Position numbers and translations under genes: made by a program. A DNA stretch of 6,401 nucleotides from Archaeoglobaceae archaeon (GTDB taxonomy: Archaea; Halobacteriota; Archaeoglobi; Archaeoglobales; JdFR-42), in contig WAJW01000016.1 in assembly GCA_015523685.1 (NCBI GenBank), forward strand, positions 1 through 6,401. The letters are read 5' to 3'. Position 1 is the first letter of the stretch. Every line of letters starts with the position of its first letter. The notes under the pieces are model-generated. The model saw only the letters and a program-made list of their open reading frames with translations. It did not search any database and had not been told where the DNA came from. Of this stretch, positions 1 to 5,636 are shown one piece after another.

Positions 1-561
1 ATATATGTGAGAGACCAGCCTGAGAGAAATATCACCTGGAGAAGGGCGATGGGGCCCACCAGAACAATTATGGGATACGGGAGATATGAACCTGATTACT
101 CATTATGCAATTTCATGATGACATTTGTTGAGGTTGAGGTTGATATGGATACAGGTCTGGTGGAGTTAAAGCGAATCGTTAATGCAACCGATGTGGGCAG
201 GATTATCGATCCCCCAAGCCTTGAAAATCAGCTCAATGGGTGTCTCGGCTCTGCAGGGATTGACAGTGCGGTGTTTGAAGAGACGATACTGGACAATAAA
301 ACTGGAAGAATTATCAACTGCAACCTGATAGATTACAAATGGCGCCTGTTTCAGGATCTCCCCGAAATAAAAAATGTTGTTCTTGAGACCCCCTTTCCCA
401 CTCCGGTTTTTGGAGCGGTGGGTGTTGGAGAGATATCAACCGCGCCGGGCCCTCCCGCTGTTATGATGGCCATCTCAAATGCGATAGGAAAGTGGTTTTT
501 CTCGTATCCTGCCACACCAGATAGAGTTCTGGAAACCATGAATAGTCCGGGAGATAATTAA
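1..561 (+). CDS. Molybdenum hydroxylase large (molybdopterin-binding) subunit, C-terminal part
   Basis: This is the last ~186 codons of a protein of the xanthine dehydrogenase/aldehyde oxidase/4-hydroxybenzoyl-CoA reductase family; the frame is open to base 1, so the GTG at 7 is not a real start. These subunits bind the Mo-molybdopterin cofactor and hydroxylate or reduce aromatic or aldehyde substrates. Visible family marks are the ...ENQ..G....G...A.FEE...D..TG...N.NL.DYK block (about 220-340), a QDLP segment, and GVGE at 421-432, whose Glu (430-432) matches the active-site glutamate of the family. The usual Lys before that motif (GxKGVGE) is Val here, and EGQ is ENQ. The FAD subunit follows after one base, so they form one operon. 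The substrate cannot be read: the diagnostic N-terminal two thirds are missing. The CoxL signature loop would lie upstream, so CO dehydrogenase cannot be formally excluded, but the partner subunit argues against it. Confidence 0.9.
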   Translation: MYVRDQPERNITWRRAMGPTRTIMGYGRYEPDYSLCNFMMTFVEVEVDMDTGLVELKRIVNATDVGRIIDPPSLENQLNGCLGSAGIDSAVFEETILDNKTGRIINCNLIDYKWRLFQDLPEIKNVVLETPFPTPVFGAVGVGEISTAPGPPAVMMAISNAIGKWFFSYPATPDRVLETMNSPGDN

Positions 562-562
562 A

Positions 563-1555
563 ATGAGACCTTTCAGATATTTTAATGCAAAAACAGTAGG
601 TGAAGCGGTGGAATTGCTTGGGAGATATCAGGAAAAAGCTCGAATCATCGCAGGGGGTACAGATCTCATTCCGTCTCTTAAAAATGATATATTTCCGGAG
701 TATCCTGAGGTGATAATAAACATAAAGACAGTAAGAGGACTTGATTACATAAAAGAAGATGATGAGGGTCTTAGAATCGGTCCACTCACCACTCTCGACA
801 GAATTGCAAAATCTCCCTTGATAAGGAATGGATACAGAATAATCTCAGAAGCTTCAGAATCTGTCGGCTCTCCACAGATAAGAAGGATGGGAACAATCGG
901 AGGGAATTTATGCCAGGATGTTCGCTGCTGGTATTACAGGTACCCCCATCATGCCGGAGGGCGTATGGTATGCATTCTCAAAGGAGGGAGAAAATGTTAT
1001 GCTGTGGCAGGAGACAGCAGATATCATTCAGTATTCGGTCATTACAATGGATGCATTGCGGTAAATCCTTCTGATATGGCTGTTGCACTTCTAGCCCTCG
1101 ACGCAAGAGCGAGAATAGCCGGATCTGATGGTACAAAAGTGGTGGGAATGGAAGATTTCTTCAGATCTCCTAACAGAAACCTCGCCCCTGATGAAATCCT
1201 GACCGATATAATCATCCCTCATATTTCTGAAAATGCTAAACAGAAATTCATCAAATTCAGACTCAGAAGCTCCATCGACTTTTCAATTGCAGGTGTGGGG
1301 ATTGTAACAGAGATTGACAACGAAATCTGTAGAAATCCGAGAATAGTCCTCGGTTCGGTTGCTCCAGTGCCTGTTAGAGCTAAATCAGGAGAGGAGATCC
1401 TGGATGGCAGTAAAATTGAAGAGGTTGCAGGGGAAGTTTCAGAGGCCTCAGTATCAGATGCAAAACCATTAAAAGGGAATTCATATAAAATCAGGATAAT
1501 AAAAACCCTTGTGAAGAGGGCATTATTTTCCCTTTCCCGGGATGCACAGAATTGA
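563..1555 (+). CDS. Molybdenum hydroxylase FAD-binding (medium) subunit with probable [4Fe-4S] loop
   Basis: A 330-residue flavoprotein subunit that passes electrons between FAD and the iron-sulfur/molybdenum subunits. FAD-binding motifs are AGGTDL (residues 30-35) and TIGGNL (111-116); the C-terminal ~110 residues fit the CO-dehydrogenase flavoprotein C-terminal domain. It is longer than the ~290 residues of simple CoxM-type subunits because of an insertion after TIGGNL holding Cys117, 122, 137, 145 and 164. The C122-x14-C137-x7-C145-x18-C164 layout resembles the loop that binds a [4Fe-4S] cluster in E. coli PaoB (YagS) and, with a different fourth Cys, in Thauera HcrB. This and the following NPSDMAVALLALDA segment suggest a PaoB/HcrB-like rather than CoxM-like protein. 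The ATG at 563 is preceded by GGGAG (549-553) inside the upstream gene. A PaoABC-like aldehyde oxidase and an aryl-CoA dehydroxylase both remain possible. Confidence 0.9.
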   Translation: MRPFRYFNAKTVGEAVELLGRYQEKARIIAGGTDLIPSLKNDIFPEYPEVIINIKTVRGLDYIKEDDEGLRIGPLTTLDRIAKSPLIRNGYRIISEASESVGSPQIRRMGTIGGNLCQDVRCWYYRYPHHAGGRMVCILKGGRKCYAVAGDSRYHSVFGHYNGCIAVNPSDMAVALLALDARARIAGSDGTKVVGMEDFFRSPNRNLAPDEILTDIIIPHISENAKQKFIKFRLRSSIDFSIAGVGIVTEIDNEICRNPRIVLGSVAPVPVRAKSGEEILDGSKIEEVAGEVSEASVSDAKPLKGNSYKIRIIKTLVKRALFSLSRDAQN

Positions 1556-1577
1556 AAAGTTCAGAAAAGGAGGAAAG
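1554..1577 (-). terminator. T-rich possible terminator of the GAPDH operon
   Basis: Read on the minus strand just after the GAPDH stop codon, this stretch contains three pyrimidine/T clusters (CTTTCC, CCTTTTC, CTTTTC). Archaeal RNA polymerase commonly terminates at such U-rich tracts without a hairpin. The site lies in the 29-bp gap between two convergent genes, where a terminator is expected. No stem-loop is visible, so the call rests on composition and position only. Confidence 0.35.
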
Positions 1578-1584
1578 ATCCATA

Positions 1585-2595
1585 TTATTGAGTTAATCCC
1601 AGAGACCTGTTGGTCTTTGATATCGACTTCTCTTTGTCCTCAAATCCCATCACAGCCCTTATCGCATCAACGTTTTCCGGGACAACAATGGCCTCCTGAT
1701 GTATTGCCTGGAAGAGATATATCTCATCACCCTCAACTGCTATCGAATCCTCCCATATGCAGTTCTCCCAGAGATCGTTTCTCTGCCTTATTTCTCTGGC
1801 GTACTCAATGATTGAGGCGGTGGATTTGAAACCATTTGCAGAGTTGAACAACGCTATTCTTGGTTCTTTTTTCAGCCTCTCAATCAGGCTTTCCCTTTCA
1901 GGCATCTCCCCCACATTAAAATTCACCATATGGACGTGCATGAGTGTTGTGGGAACCTTAACAGCAGAGGTGATCACATTGAGATGGGGCATTACTGTCT
2001 TCAGATCCTCTCCATGATGTGATGGTAATTTTACGGGATTGGGGGCTATTGCATTGATTGGCCCTTTCTTATCGTCCTTGGGGTCAACAGCCCGCCTTAT
2101 AACAACAACCCTCATCCTTTCAATTCCCCACTCAGAATCGATTATATTCGCTATTCTGCCCATCCCGGTTGTGTTGCAGGAGACAACCCTCACGTAATCC
2201 TTTCCGATTGCTTTTTCATAATTGCAGAGAGAGATGAATGACGTCTGAGCTACATCAGCCTTTTCCCCGCCCTGAAATATGGCCTTAACACCATGCCTTT
2301 CATAAACCCTCCTGTTTTCTGCTCCATATCCACCGGGAGAGCAATCGATAATTACATCAACATCATCGATTAGATTTTCAATGTTACCCTCTATCTCGAT
2401 TCCTCTGTCTCTGAACTTTTCTTCATTCCCCGGAATGGCGGAAAAGAGTCTGAAACCCTTTTTTATGGCCAGTTCAGCCTCAAAATCCGGTCTGGTTTTT
2501 GTCACTCCCATAACTTTCATGTCATCCTGGAGAGAGATGGCCTCCGCCACTCTTTTCCCTATCGTCCCGTATCCATTTATTCCGACCCTTATCAT
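1585..2595 (-). CDS. gap: Glyceraldehyde-3-phosphate dehydrogenase, archaeal type II
   Basis: A cytosolic 336-residue enzyme that interconverts glyceraldehyde 3-phosphate and 1,3-bisphosphoglycerate with NAD(P); in many archaea it works mainly in gluconeogenesis. The Rossmann motif GINGYGTIGKRVA is at residues 5-17. The catalytic Cys140 lies in SCNTTGMGR, the number it has in characterised archaeal enzymes. The active-site His is probably His220 in the LMHVHMVN segment. The C-terminal SKTNRSLGL is also typical, and the length matches the family, so the gene looks intact. Its ATG overlaps the stop of the upstream CooT-type gene (ATGA, 2592-2595), and a strong GGAGGAGGAG ribosome site lies inside the end of that gene, so translation is probably coupled. 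It converges with the hydroxylase FAD subunit. Confidence 0.96.
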   Translation of the reverse strand: MIRVGINGYGTIGKRVAEAISLQDDMKVMGVTKTRPDFEAELAIKKGFRLFSAIPGNEEKFRDRGIEIEGNIENLIDDVDVIIDCSPGGYGAENRRVYERHGVKAIFQGGEKADVAQTSFISLCNYEKAIGKDYVRVVSCNTTGMGRIANIIDSEWGIERMRVVVIRRAVDPKDDKKGPINAIAPNPVKLPSHHGEDLKTVMPHLNVITSAVKVPTTLMHVHMVNFNVGEMPERESLIERLKKEPRIALFNSANGFKSTASIIEYAREIRQRNDLWENCIWEDSIAVEGDEIYLFQAIHQEAIVVPENVDAIRAVMGFEDKEKSISKTNRSLGLTQ

Positions 2596-2783
2596 ATCTC
2601 CTCCTCCACAACGATCTCGTGATCCTTCATGTTCATCTGCTTTATCCTCCCTCTCACTTCCTTATATTCCCCGAGGAGACCGTAGAGTTTCAGGTTATCT
2701 CTTTCCACATCTATTCTTATTACATCCTCCATAATGACCTCTTTTTCACTTCCTTTCAACAGCACAACCCTGGATTCGCACAT
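2592..2783 (-). CDS. CooT-family nickel-binding small protein
   Basis: A 63-residue protein beginning MCES, with the pattern of the CooT family: Cys2 right after the initiator, an MEDVIRID segment (18-25), a G-E-x-K-x-V-x-x-R-I-K middle (38-48), and a C-terminal DHEIVVEE strand. CooT of Rhodospirillum rubrum is a homodimer that binds nickel through Cys2 and is linked to maturation of Ni carbon monoxide dehydrogenase; members outside CODH loci are widespread and their role is less clear. No CODH or nickel-enzyme gene is in this window. Length is normal for the family (about 60-70). It is the first gene of a two-gene operon with GAPDH. The ATG at 2783 is supported by GAGGTG five bases upstream and by the conserved Cys at position 2. 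Family assignment is from motif recognition. Confidence 0.82.
   Translation of the reverse strand: MCESRVVLLKGSEKEVIMEDVIRIDVERDNLKLYGLLGEYKEVRGRIKQMNMKDHEIVVEEEI
2599..2608 (-). promoter_or_regulatory. Ribosome binding site of GAPDH, inside the CooT-type gene
   Basis: On the minus strand this reads GGAGGAGGAG, a few bases before the GAPDH ATG at 2595. It overlaps the glutamate codons at the C-terminus of the CooT-type protein. Together with the ATGA overlap it indicates translation of GAPDH from a two-gene mRNA. Confidence 0.7.
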
Positions 2784-2788
2784 ATGAA

Positions 2789-2794
2789 CACCTC
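2789..2794 (-). promoter_or_regulatory. Ribosome binding site of the CooT-type gene
   Basis: GAGGTG on the minus strand, five bases before the ATG at 2783. It matches the core of the archaeal Shine-Dalgarno sequence and fixes the start that places Cys at position 2. Confidence 0.6.
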
Positions 2795-2813
2795 ATTTCC
2801 CTATCCCTCTCAT

Positions 2814-2821
2814 GTTATAAA
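2814..2821 (-). promoter_or_regulatory. TATA box of the CooT-GAPDH operon
   Basis: TTTATAAC on the minus strand, close to the archaeal TATA consensus and the best match in the gap upstream of the operon. A start 22-26 bp downstream would fall at about 2791-2795, right at the ribosome site, giving a very short leader. No strong BRE precedes it. This spacing is slightly tight for use of the full GAGGTG, so the exact start is uncertain. Confidence 0.5.
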
Positions 2822-2886
2822 CATTGCCATTCCTGATGAAATACAGCTGTGAATTTGAGAGACATGCTGGGTTTTAATATCCATCG

Positions 2887-3207
2887 CTAATCTTTCCCAT
2901 CATATTCCTCAGAGCCCGAGATTATCCGACGCATTTTATCCTTAATTTTTTTCACAACCTCTTCAGGCGTCTCTGCAAAATATACGTACCCGATCCATCC
3001 TCTTTTTATTATCCGCCTTTTTACGAAACCTTCCTTAACCAGTTTTTTAAGCCTGATCCTTACTATCCTTGTGGAAAGCTGAAGCTCCTCGGCAATTTCC
3101 CTTACGGTCATCTCTCCTTTTTCGTAAAGTATCCGGTATATGCTCATCTCGGAGGGCTTTATCTGGAGGTTTTTTATAGCTTTCAGGATCTTTTCAACTG
3201 CATCCAT
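2887..3207 (-). CDS. Winged-helix transcriptional regulator (MarR/TrmB-like)
   Basis: A predicted 106-residue DNA-binding protein. Residues about 20-75 form a winged helix-turn-helix: helix SIYRILYEKG, then MTVREIAEELQLSTRIVRIRLKKLVKEGFVKRR with the recognition helix near 45-58, then a wing ending in WIGYVYFAE (71-79). The rest is a charged helix (PEEVVKKIKDKMRR) that probably dimerises. The ATG at 3207 is chosen; a GTG at 3216 would add only Met-Trp-Cys and has no ribosome site. No convincing Shine-Dalgarno precedes the ATG, so the mRNA may be leaderless, with a weak TATA-like TTTCATAG about 28 bp upstream. The gene is divergent from the radical SAM gene across a short gap, which suggests that it controls that gene and itself. 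No sensor domain is present and the ligand is unknown. Confidence 0.85.
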   Translation of the reverse strand: MDAVEKILKAIKNLQIKPSEMSIYRILYEKGEMTVREIAEELQLSTRIVRIRLKKLVKEGFVKRRIIKRGWIGYVYFAETPEEVVKKIKDKMRRIISGSEEYDGKD

Positions 3208-3216
3208 ACACCACAC

Positions 3217-3230
3217 CGAAATTTTTATCT
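3217..3230 (+). promoter_or_regulatory. BRE/TATA promoter of the radical SAM gene
   Basis: CCGAAA followed by TTTTTATC resembles an archaeal BRE plus TATA box. A start about 26 bp downstream (near 3252) would leave a leader of about 30 bases that includes the GAGGTG ribosome site at 3270-3275. The element lies only 10 bp upstream of the divergent regulator's start codon, so the two transcription units share this DNA. Confidence 0.45.
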
Positions 3231-3241
3231 ATGAAATTTTT
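3218..3241. repeat. Paired GAAATTTTT direct repeats, possible operator
   Basis: GAAATTTTT occurs at 3218-3226 and again at 3233-3241, 15 bp apart start to start; each holds the self-complementary core AAATTT. The pair overlaps the proposed promoters of both the regulator and the radical SAM gene, a typical place for an autoregulatory operator. The DNA is AT-rich, so chance is a real alternative. Confidence 0.35.
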
Positions 3242-3269
3242 TTTTCCTATGTTGTACATCAATTTTTCT

Positions 3270-3275
3270 GAGGTG
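3270..3275 (+). promoter_or_regulatory. Ribosome binding site of the radical SAM gene
   Basis: GAGGTG seven bases before the ATG at 3283, matching the Shine-Dalgarno core used elsewhere in this window and supporting that start. Confidence 0.6.
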
Positions 3276-3282
3276 CTGGTTC

Positions 3283-4665
3283 ATGACAGGGAAGATGATT
3301 GAACTGTTCGGTGCCATGGTCGGAAATCCGATTGTCAGAAAGAGGGTTAAAGGTCTCCTTGAGAGGGAGAATGGAAGCGTCAAGCTCGAAAGAATTCTGA
3401 GGGACTATGCAGAAGATAATGGAGGTCATCCTGTCCTGAATAAAATTATTGATACAGGCCTGAAGGTTTTCGGAGGAAATGCGGATGATCTGAAAAATAG
3501 GCTCAGGGATCCCGTATGGAGAAGGGGATTCGTAAATGTGATCTCGGGTCTGGTGCATTTTGGTCTTAGAAAACCATTTGTTCCCGGATCTCCTTTCCTC
3601 ATTGTCTGGGATGTAACGTATGCCTGCAATCTGAAATGCAGGCACTGCTATTCAACAGCGGGAAGACCGTGGGATGATGAGCTATCAACAGAAGAAGCTC
3701 TGAGTGTGATAGAAATTCTCGCAGATGCGGGTGTAACGTCTGTTGCATTTTCAGGAGGAGAGCCCCTGCTCCGTAAGGATTTCTTTGAGCTTGTATCCAG
3801 GCTGAAAGAATATGGGGTGTATGTTGCGGTTGCCACAAACGGGACACTTCTGACAGAAGAGATGGTCTCCAGATTAAAATCTCACGGAGTGGAATATGTA
3901 CAGATAAGCCTGGACGGATTGAGAGAGACCCATGAGAAATTCAGAGGGATTGCAGGAATATATGATCGGGTTCTGGATGGAATAAAAAATGCGGTGAATG
4001 CTGGACTGACGGTGTGCATCTCAACAACTGCAACAAAAATGAATTTAAGAGATGTGCCTGAGATGATGAATCTTGCAGAAAAGCTTGGGGTGAAATGGTT
4101 CATGCTATACAACTACATTCCGACTGGAAGAGGAGACATTGACCTTGATTTAGAGCCTCATGACAGGGAGAGACTGCTGAGGTTGTTATGGAACAAGATG
4201 AAGGAGACGGATGTGAATTTCATGTCCACGGCCCCTTACTACGCAAGAGTCGCAATTGAGTCTGAAAGTTCAGTGATTCCAACTCACTTCTACAATCCTG
4301 AACTCGGCGGAAGGTTGAGAAGTCTCGGAGAATTCATCGGAGGGTGTGGATGTGGAAGATTCTATCTCGCACTCAGAGCAAATGGCGATATCAATCCATG
4401 TGTGTTCTTCCCCCTCTGGCTCGAGAATATTAAAAACTTCAGTGATTCTGAGGATTTTCTCCATTTCTGGAGGGAGAACCGCATTCTCAGAGACCTGAGA
4501 GACAAGGACAGTCTTGAGATATGTGGAGATTGCAGATACAGATACGTATGCGGTGGATGCAGGGCCAGATCTTATGCATATTTCAATGACTATATGAGCG
4601 GTGATCCGGGTTGTATTATGGCAAACCACAGGATCAAAAAAATAAAGTTAACTGAAAGAGCCTGA
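3283..4665 (+). CDS. Radical SAM/SPASM domain enzyme, substrate unknown
   Basis: A 460-residue cytosolic iron-sulfur enzyme. The radical SAM cluster motif is Cys115-x3-Cys119-x2-Cys122 (CNLKCRHC), followed by the SAM-binding GGE at 158-160 and the strand motifs ATNGTLL and QISLDG. The C-terminal SPASM region begins with a G-x4-C motif (GDINPC, Cys373) preceded by Cys355/357, then Cys414-x2-Cys417-x5-Cys423-x2-Cys426 and a last Cys444, enough for two auxiliary [4Fe-4S] clusters. The CGGCRARSYAY block resembles haem-pathway (NirJ/AhbC/AhbD) and PqqE-like enzymes, but that block is shared widely and no haem genes are nearby. The first ~100 residues are a helical, charged extension with no domain I recognise. 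No small peptide-precursor gene is visible beside it. A winged-helix regulator is divergent upstream, and the stop abuts that of the convergent protease gene. Confidence 0.92.
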   Translation: MTGKMIELFGAMVGNPIVRKRVKGLLERENGSVKLERILRDYAEDNGGHPVLNKIIDTGLKVFGGNADDLKNRLRDPVWRRGFVNVISGLVHFGLRKPFVPGSPFLIVWDVTYACNLKCRHCYSTAGRPWDDELSTEEALSVIEILADAGVTSVAFSGGEPLLRKDFFELVSRLKEYGVYVAVATNGTLLTEEMVSRLKSHGVEYVQISLDGLRETHEKFRGIAGIYDRVLDGIKNAVNAGLTVCISTTATKMNLRDVPEMMNLAEKLGVKWFMLYNYIPTGRGDIDLDLEPHDRERLLRLLWNKMKETDVNFMSTAPYYARVAIESESSVIPTHFYNPELGGRLRSLGEFIGGCGCGRFYLALRANGDINPCVFFPLWLENIKNFSDSEDFLHFWRENRILRDLRDKDSLEICGDCRYRYVCGGCRARSYAYFNDYMSGDPGCIMANHRIKKIKLTERA

Positions 4666-5532
4666 TCATCTTAACAGCTCTGCTATGCCACCCTTTTCCT
4701 GTTTATGTGGTGCTGGAACGTACTCCACTCCCGGATACCTCCGTGCAAGAGGCTGTGGATAAAGTTCCATCAGCTCGTAAACCTCCTGAGGCACATCGGT
4801 TGACACCTTCAGGCCCAGGTCCCTTGCGACCTCAACCGTAATCGGATAGTCGTGTGTCCATTTCCCCTGAGTAAGGCTATCTGCCACTTCTCTGGCCCTT
4901 TCCTCATCAAGTTTACCTTTTAAAAGCTCCAATACGAATTCTTTAACCTGATTAATGGCTTTTTCCGCTATATCTGCCATTATCAGGGTCTGGTCATCTA
5001 TGTCCTTGGGATCCTTTTTGGCAACGGCCCTCAGAATTGACGGAGCAGGATAGTTCACGAGCTGTGGGTCAACTGGACCTAAAACCGCATTTGGATCCAT
5101 TATGATTTCATCAGCTGCAAGTGCAATAAGGGTTCCACCGCTCATGGCATAATGCGGAACTATAACGGTGGTTTTTGCCTTATGATCCTTTATTGCTCTT
5201 GCTATCTGTGTTGCCGCAAGTACAAGACCTCCCGGGGTGTGTAAAATAAGGTCAATTGGCTGGTCATCGGGCGTCATTCTGATTGCCCTGAGTACCTGCT
5301 CAGAATCCTCAACAGTGATGAACCTGTAGAATGGTATGCCAAAAAGGCCAATGTTCTCCTGTCGATGTATCATGGATATTACATTCGATTTTCTTTTTTT
5401 ACCCATATCTGCCATCAGGTTCTTCCTTGCAGACGTGAGCTGTCTGTGCTGAATCTGGGGGCCGAGGATCAGATAGAACAGCAGTAACCACCATATCATA
5501 CTGCTGAAAAATCCTGATGGATCGTATGCCAT
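4666..5532 (-). CDS. SDH-family (DUF114) Clp-fold serine protease, membrane-anchored
   Basis: A 288-residue archaeal protease related to ClpP and SppA. One N-terminal membrane segment (about residues 11-24, SMIWWLLLFYLILG) precedes a basic stretch, suggesting a signal anchor with a cytoplasmic catalytic domain. The nucleophile is Ser131 in HYAMSGGT, after the oxyanion-type HTPGGL (98-103). The family is described as using Ser-Asp-His in that order; Asp155 in GPVDPQL and His227 in WTHDYPI are the likely partners. Length is normal and the gene looks intact. I choose the ATG at 5532 over the TTG at 5541: a TATA box is centred about 26 bp upstream of the ATG and no ribosome site exists, so the transcript is probably leaderless. 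Natural substrates are unknown; a role in membrane protein quality control is inference from SppA-like relatives. Confidence 0.9.
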   Translation of the reverse strand: MAYDPSGFFSSMIWWLLLFYLILGPQIQHRQLTSARKNLMADMGKKRKSNVISMIHRQENIGLFGIPFYRFITVEDSEQVLRAIRMTPDDQPIDLILHTPGGLVLAATQIARAIKDHKAKTTVIVPHYAMSGGTLIALAADEIIMDPNAVLGPVDPQLVNYPAPSILRAVAKKDPKDIDDQTLIMADIAEKAINQVKEFVLELLKGKLDEERAREVADSLTQGKWTHDYPITVEVARDLGLKVSTDVPQEVYELMELYPQPLARRYPGVEYVPAPHKQEKGGIAELLR

Positions 5533-5552
5533 GATTTTCAATCTGTGCTGAT

Positions 5553-5563
5553 CAGATAAATCA
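5553..5563 (-). promoter_or_regulatory. TATA box of the SDH-family protease gene
   Basis: The minus strand reads TGATTTATCTG; the TTTATC core (5555-5560) is centred about 26 bp from the ATG at 5532. That is the spacing of a leaderless archaeal transcript. The palindrome CTGATCAG (5548-5555) touches its downstream edge. Confidence 0.55.
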
Positions 5564-5575
5564 GTTACTGGTAAC
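5564..5575. repeat. Inverted repeat GTTAC-TG-GTAAC between divergent promoters
   Basis: Perfect 5-bp arms separated by two bases, directly upstream of the protease TATA box and about 30 bp upstream of the PfpI TATA box. Size and place would suit an operator for a dimeric repressor or activator. It is short and may be chance. Confidence 0.35.
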
Positions 5576-5596
5576 GAAACTCATTTCTTCCAACCA

Positions 5597-5614
5597 TGAG
5601 AAAGAGTTTAATAC
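5597..5614 (+). promoter_or_regulatory. BRE/TATA promoter of the PfpI-MBL operon
   Basis: A purine-rich BRE-like run (GAGAAAGAG, centred near 5602) followed by TTTAATAC at 5607-5614. The TATA centre is about 26 bp before the ATG at 5637, which predicts a leaderless mRNA beginning at that codon. Confidence 0.6.
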
Positions 5615-5636
5615 AATGTTTTATCCCTTTTGTACT

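Noticed and set aside
1..1555. Assignment as aerobic CO dehydrogenase (CoxL/CoxM)
   Set aside because: The FAD subunit has the cysteine insertion absent from CoxM, and the CoxL signature region is outside the window.
1542..1811. Open frame on + antisense to the GAPDH 3' end
   Set aside because: Its start lies inside the FAD subunit gene, the product is Pro/Ser/His-rich with no family pattern, and GAPDH on the other strand is unambiguous.
2619..2852. Open frame on + opposite the CooT-type gene and its promoter
   Set aside because: No ribosome site and no family resemblance; the minus-strand gene has Cys2, a Shine-Dalgarno and family motifs.
2795..2886. Gap between regulator and CooT-type gene examined for a small RNA or gene
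   Set aside because: Apart from the TATA box, no stem-loop, T-tract or coding frame with a start was found.
3237..3245. Nine-T run as a terminator on the + strand
   Set aside because: No + strand gene ends just upstream; it lies in a divergent promoter region and reads as part of the AT-rich control DNA.
4270..4629. 119-codon open frame on - inside the radical SAM gene
   Set aside because: It is antisense to the SPASM region, whose cysteine motifs are clearly coding; low complexity and no recognisable domain.
3283..4665. Assignment as a haem-pathway enzyme (AhbC/AhbD/NirJ)
   Set aside because: Only the shared SPASM block supports it; no other haem gene is present and the N-terminal extension is not explained.
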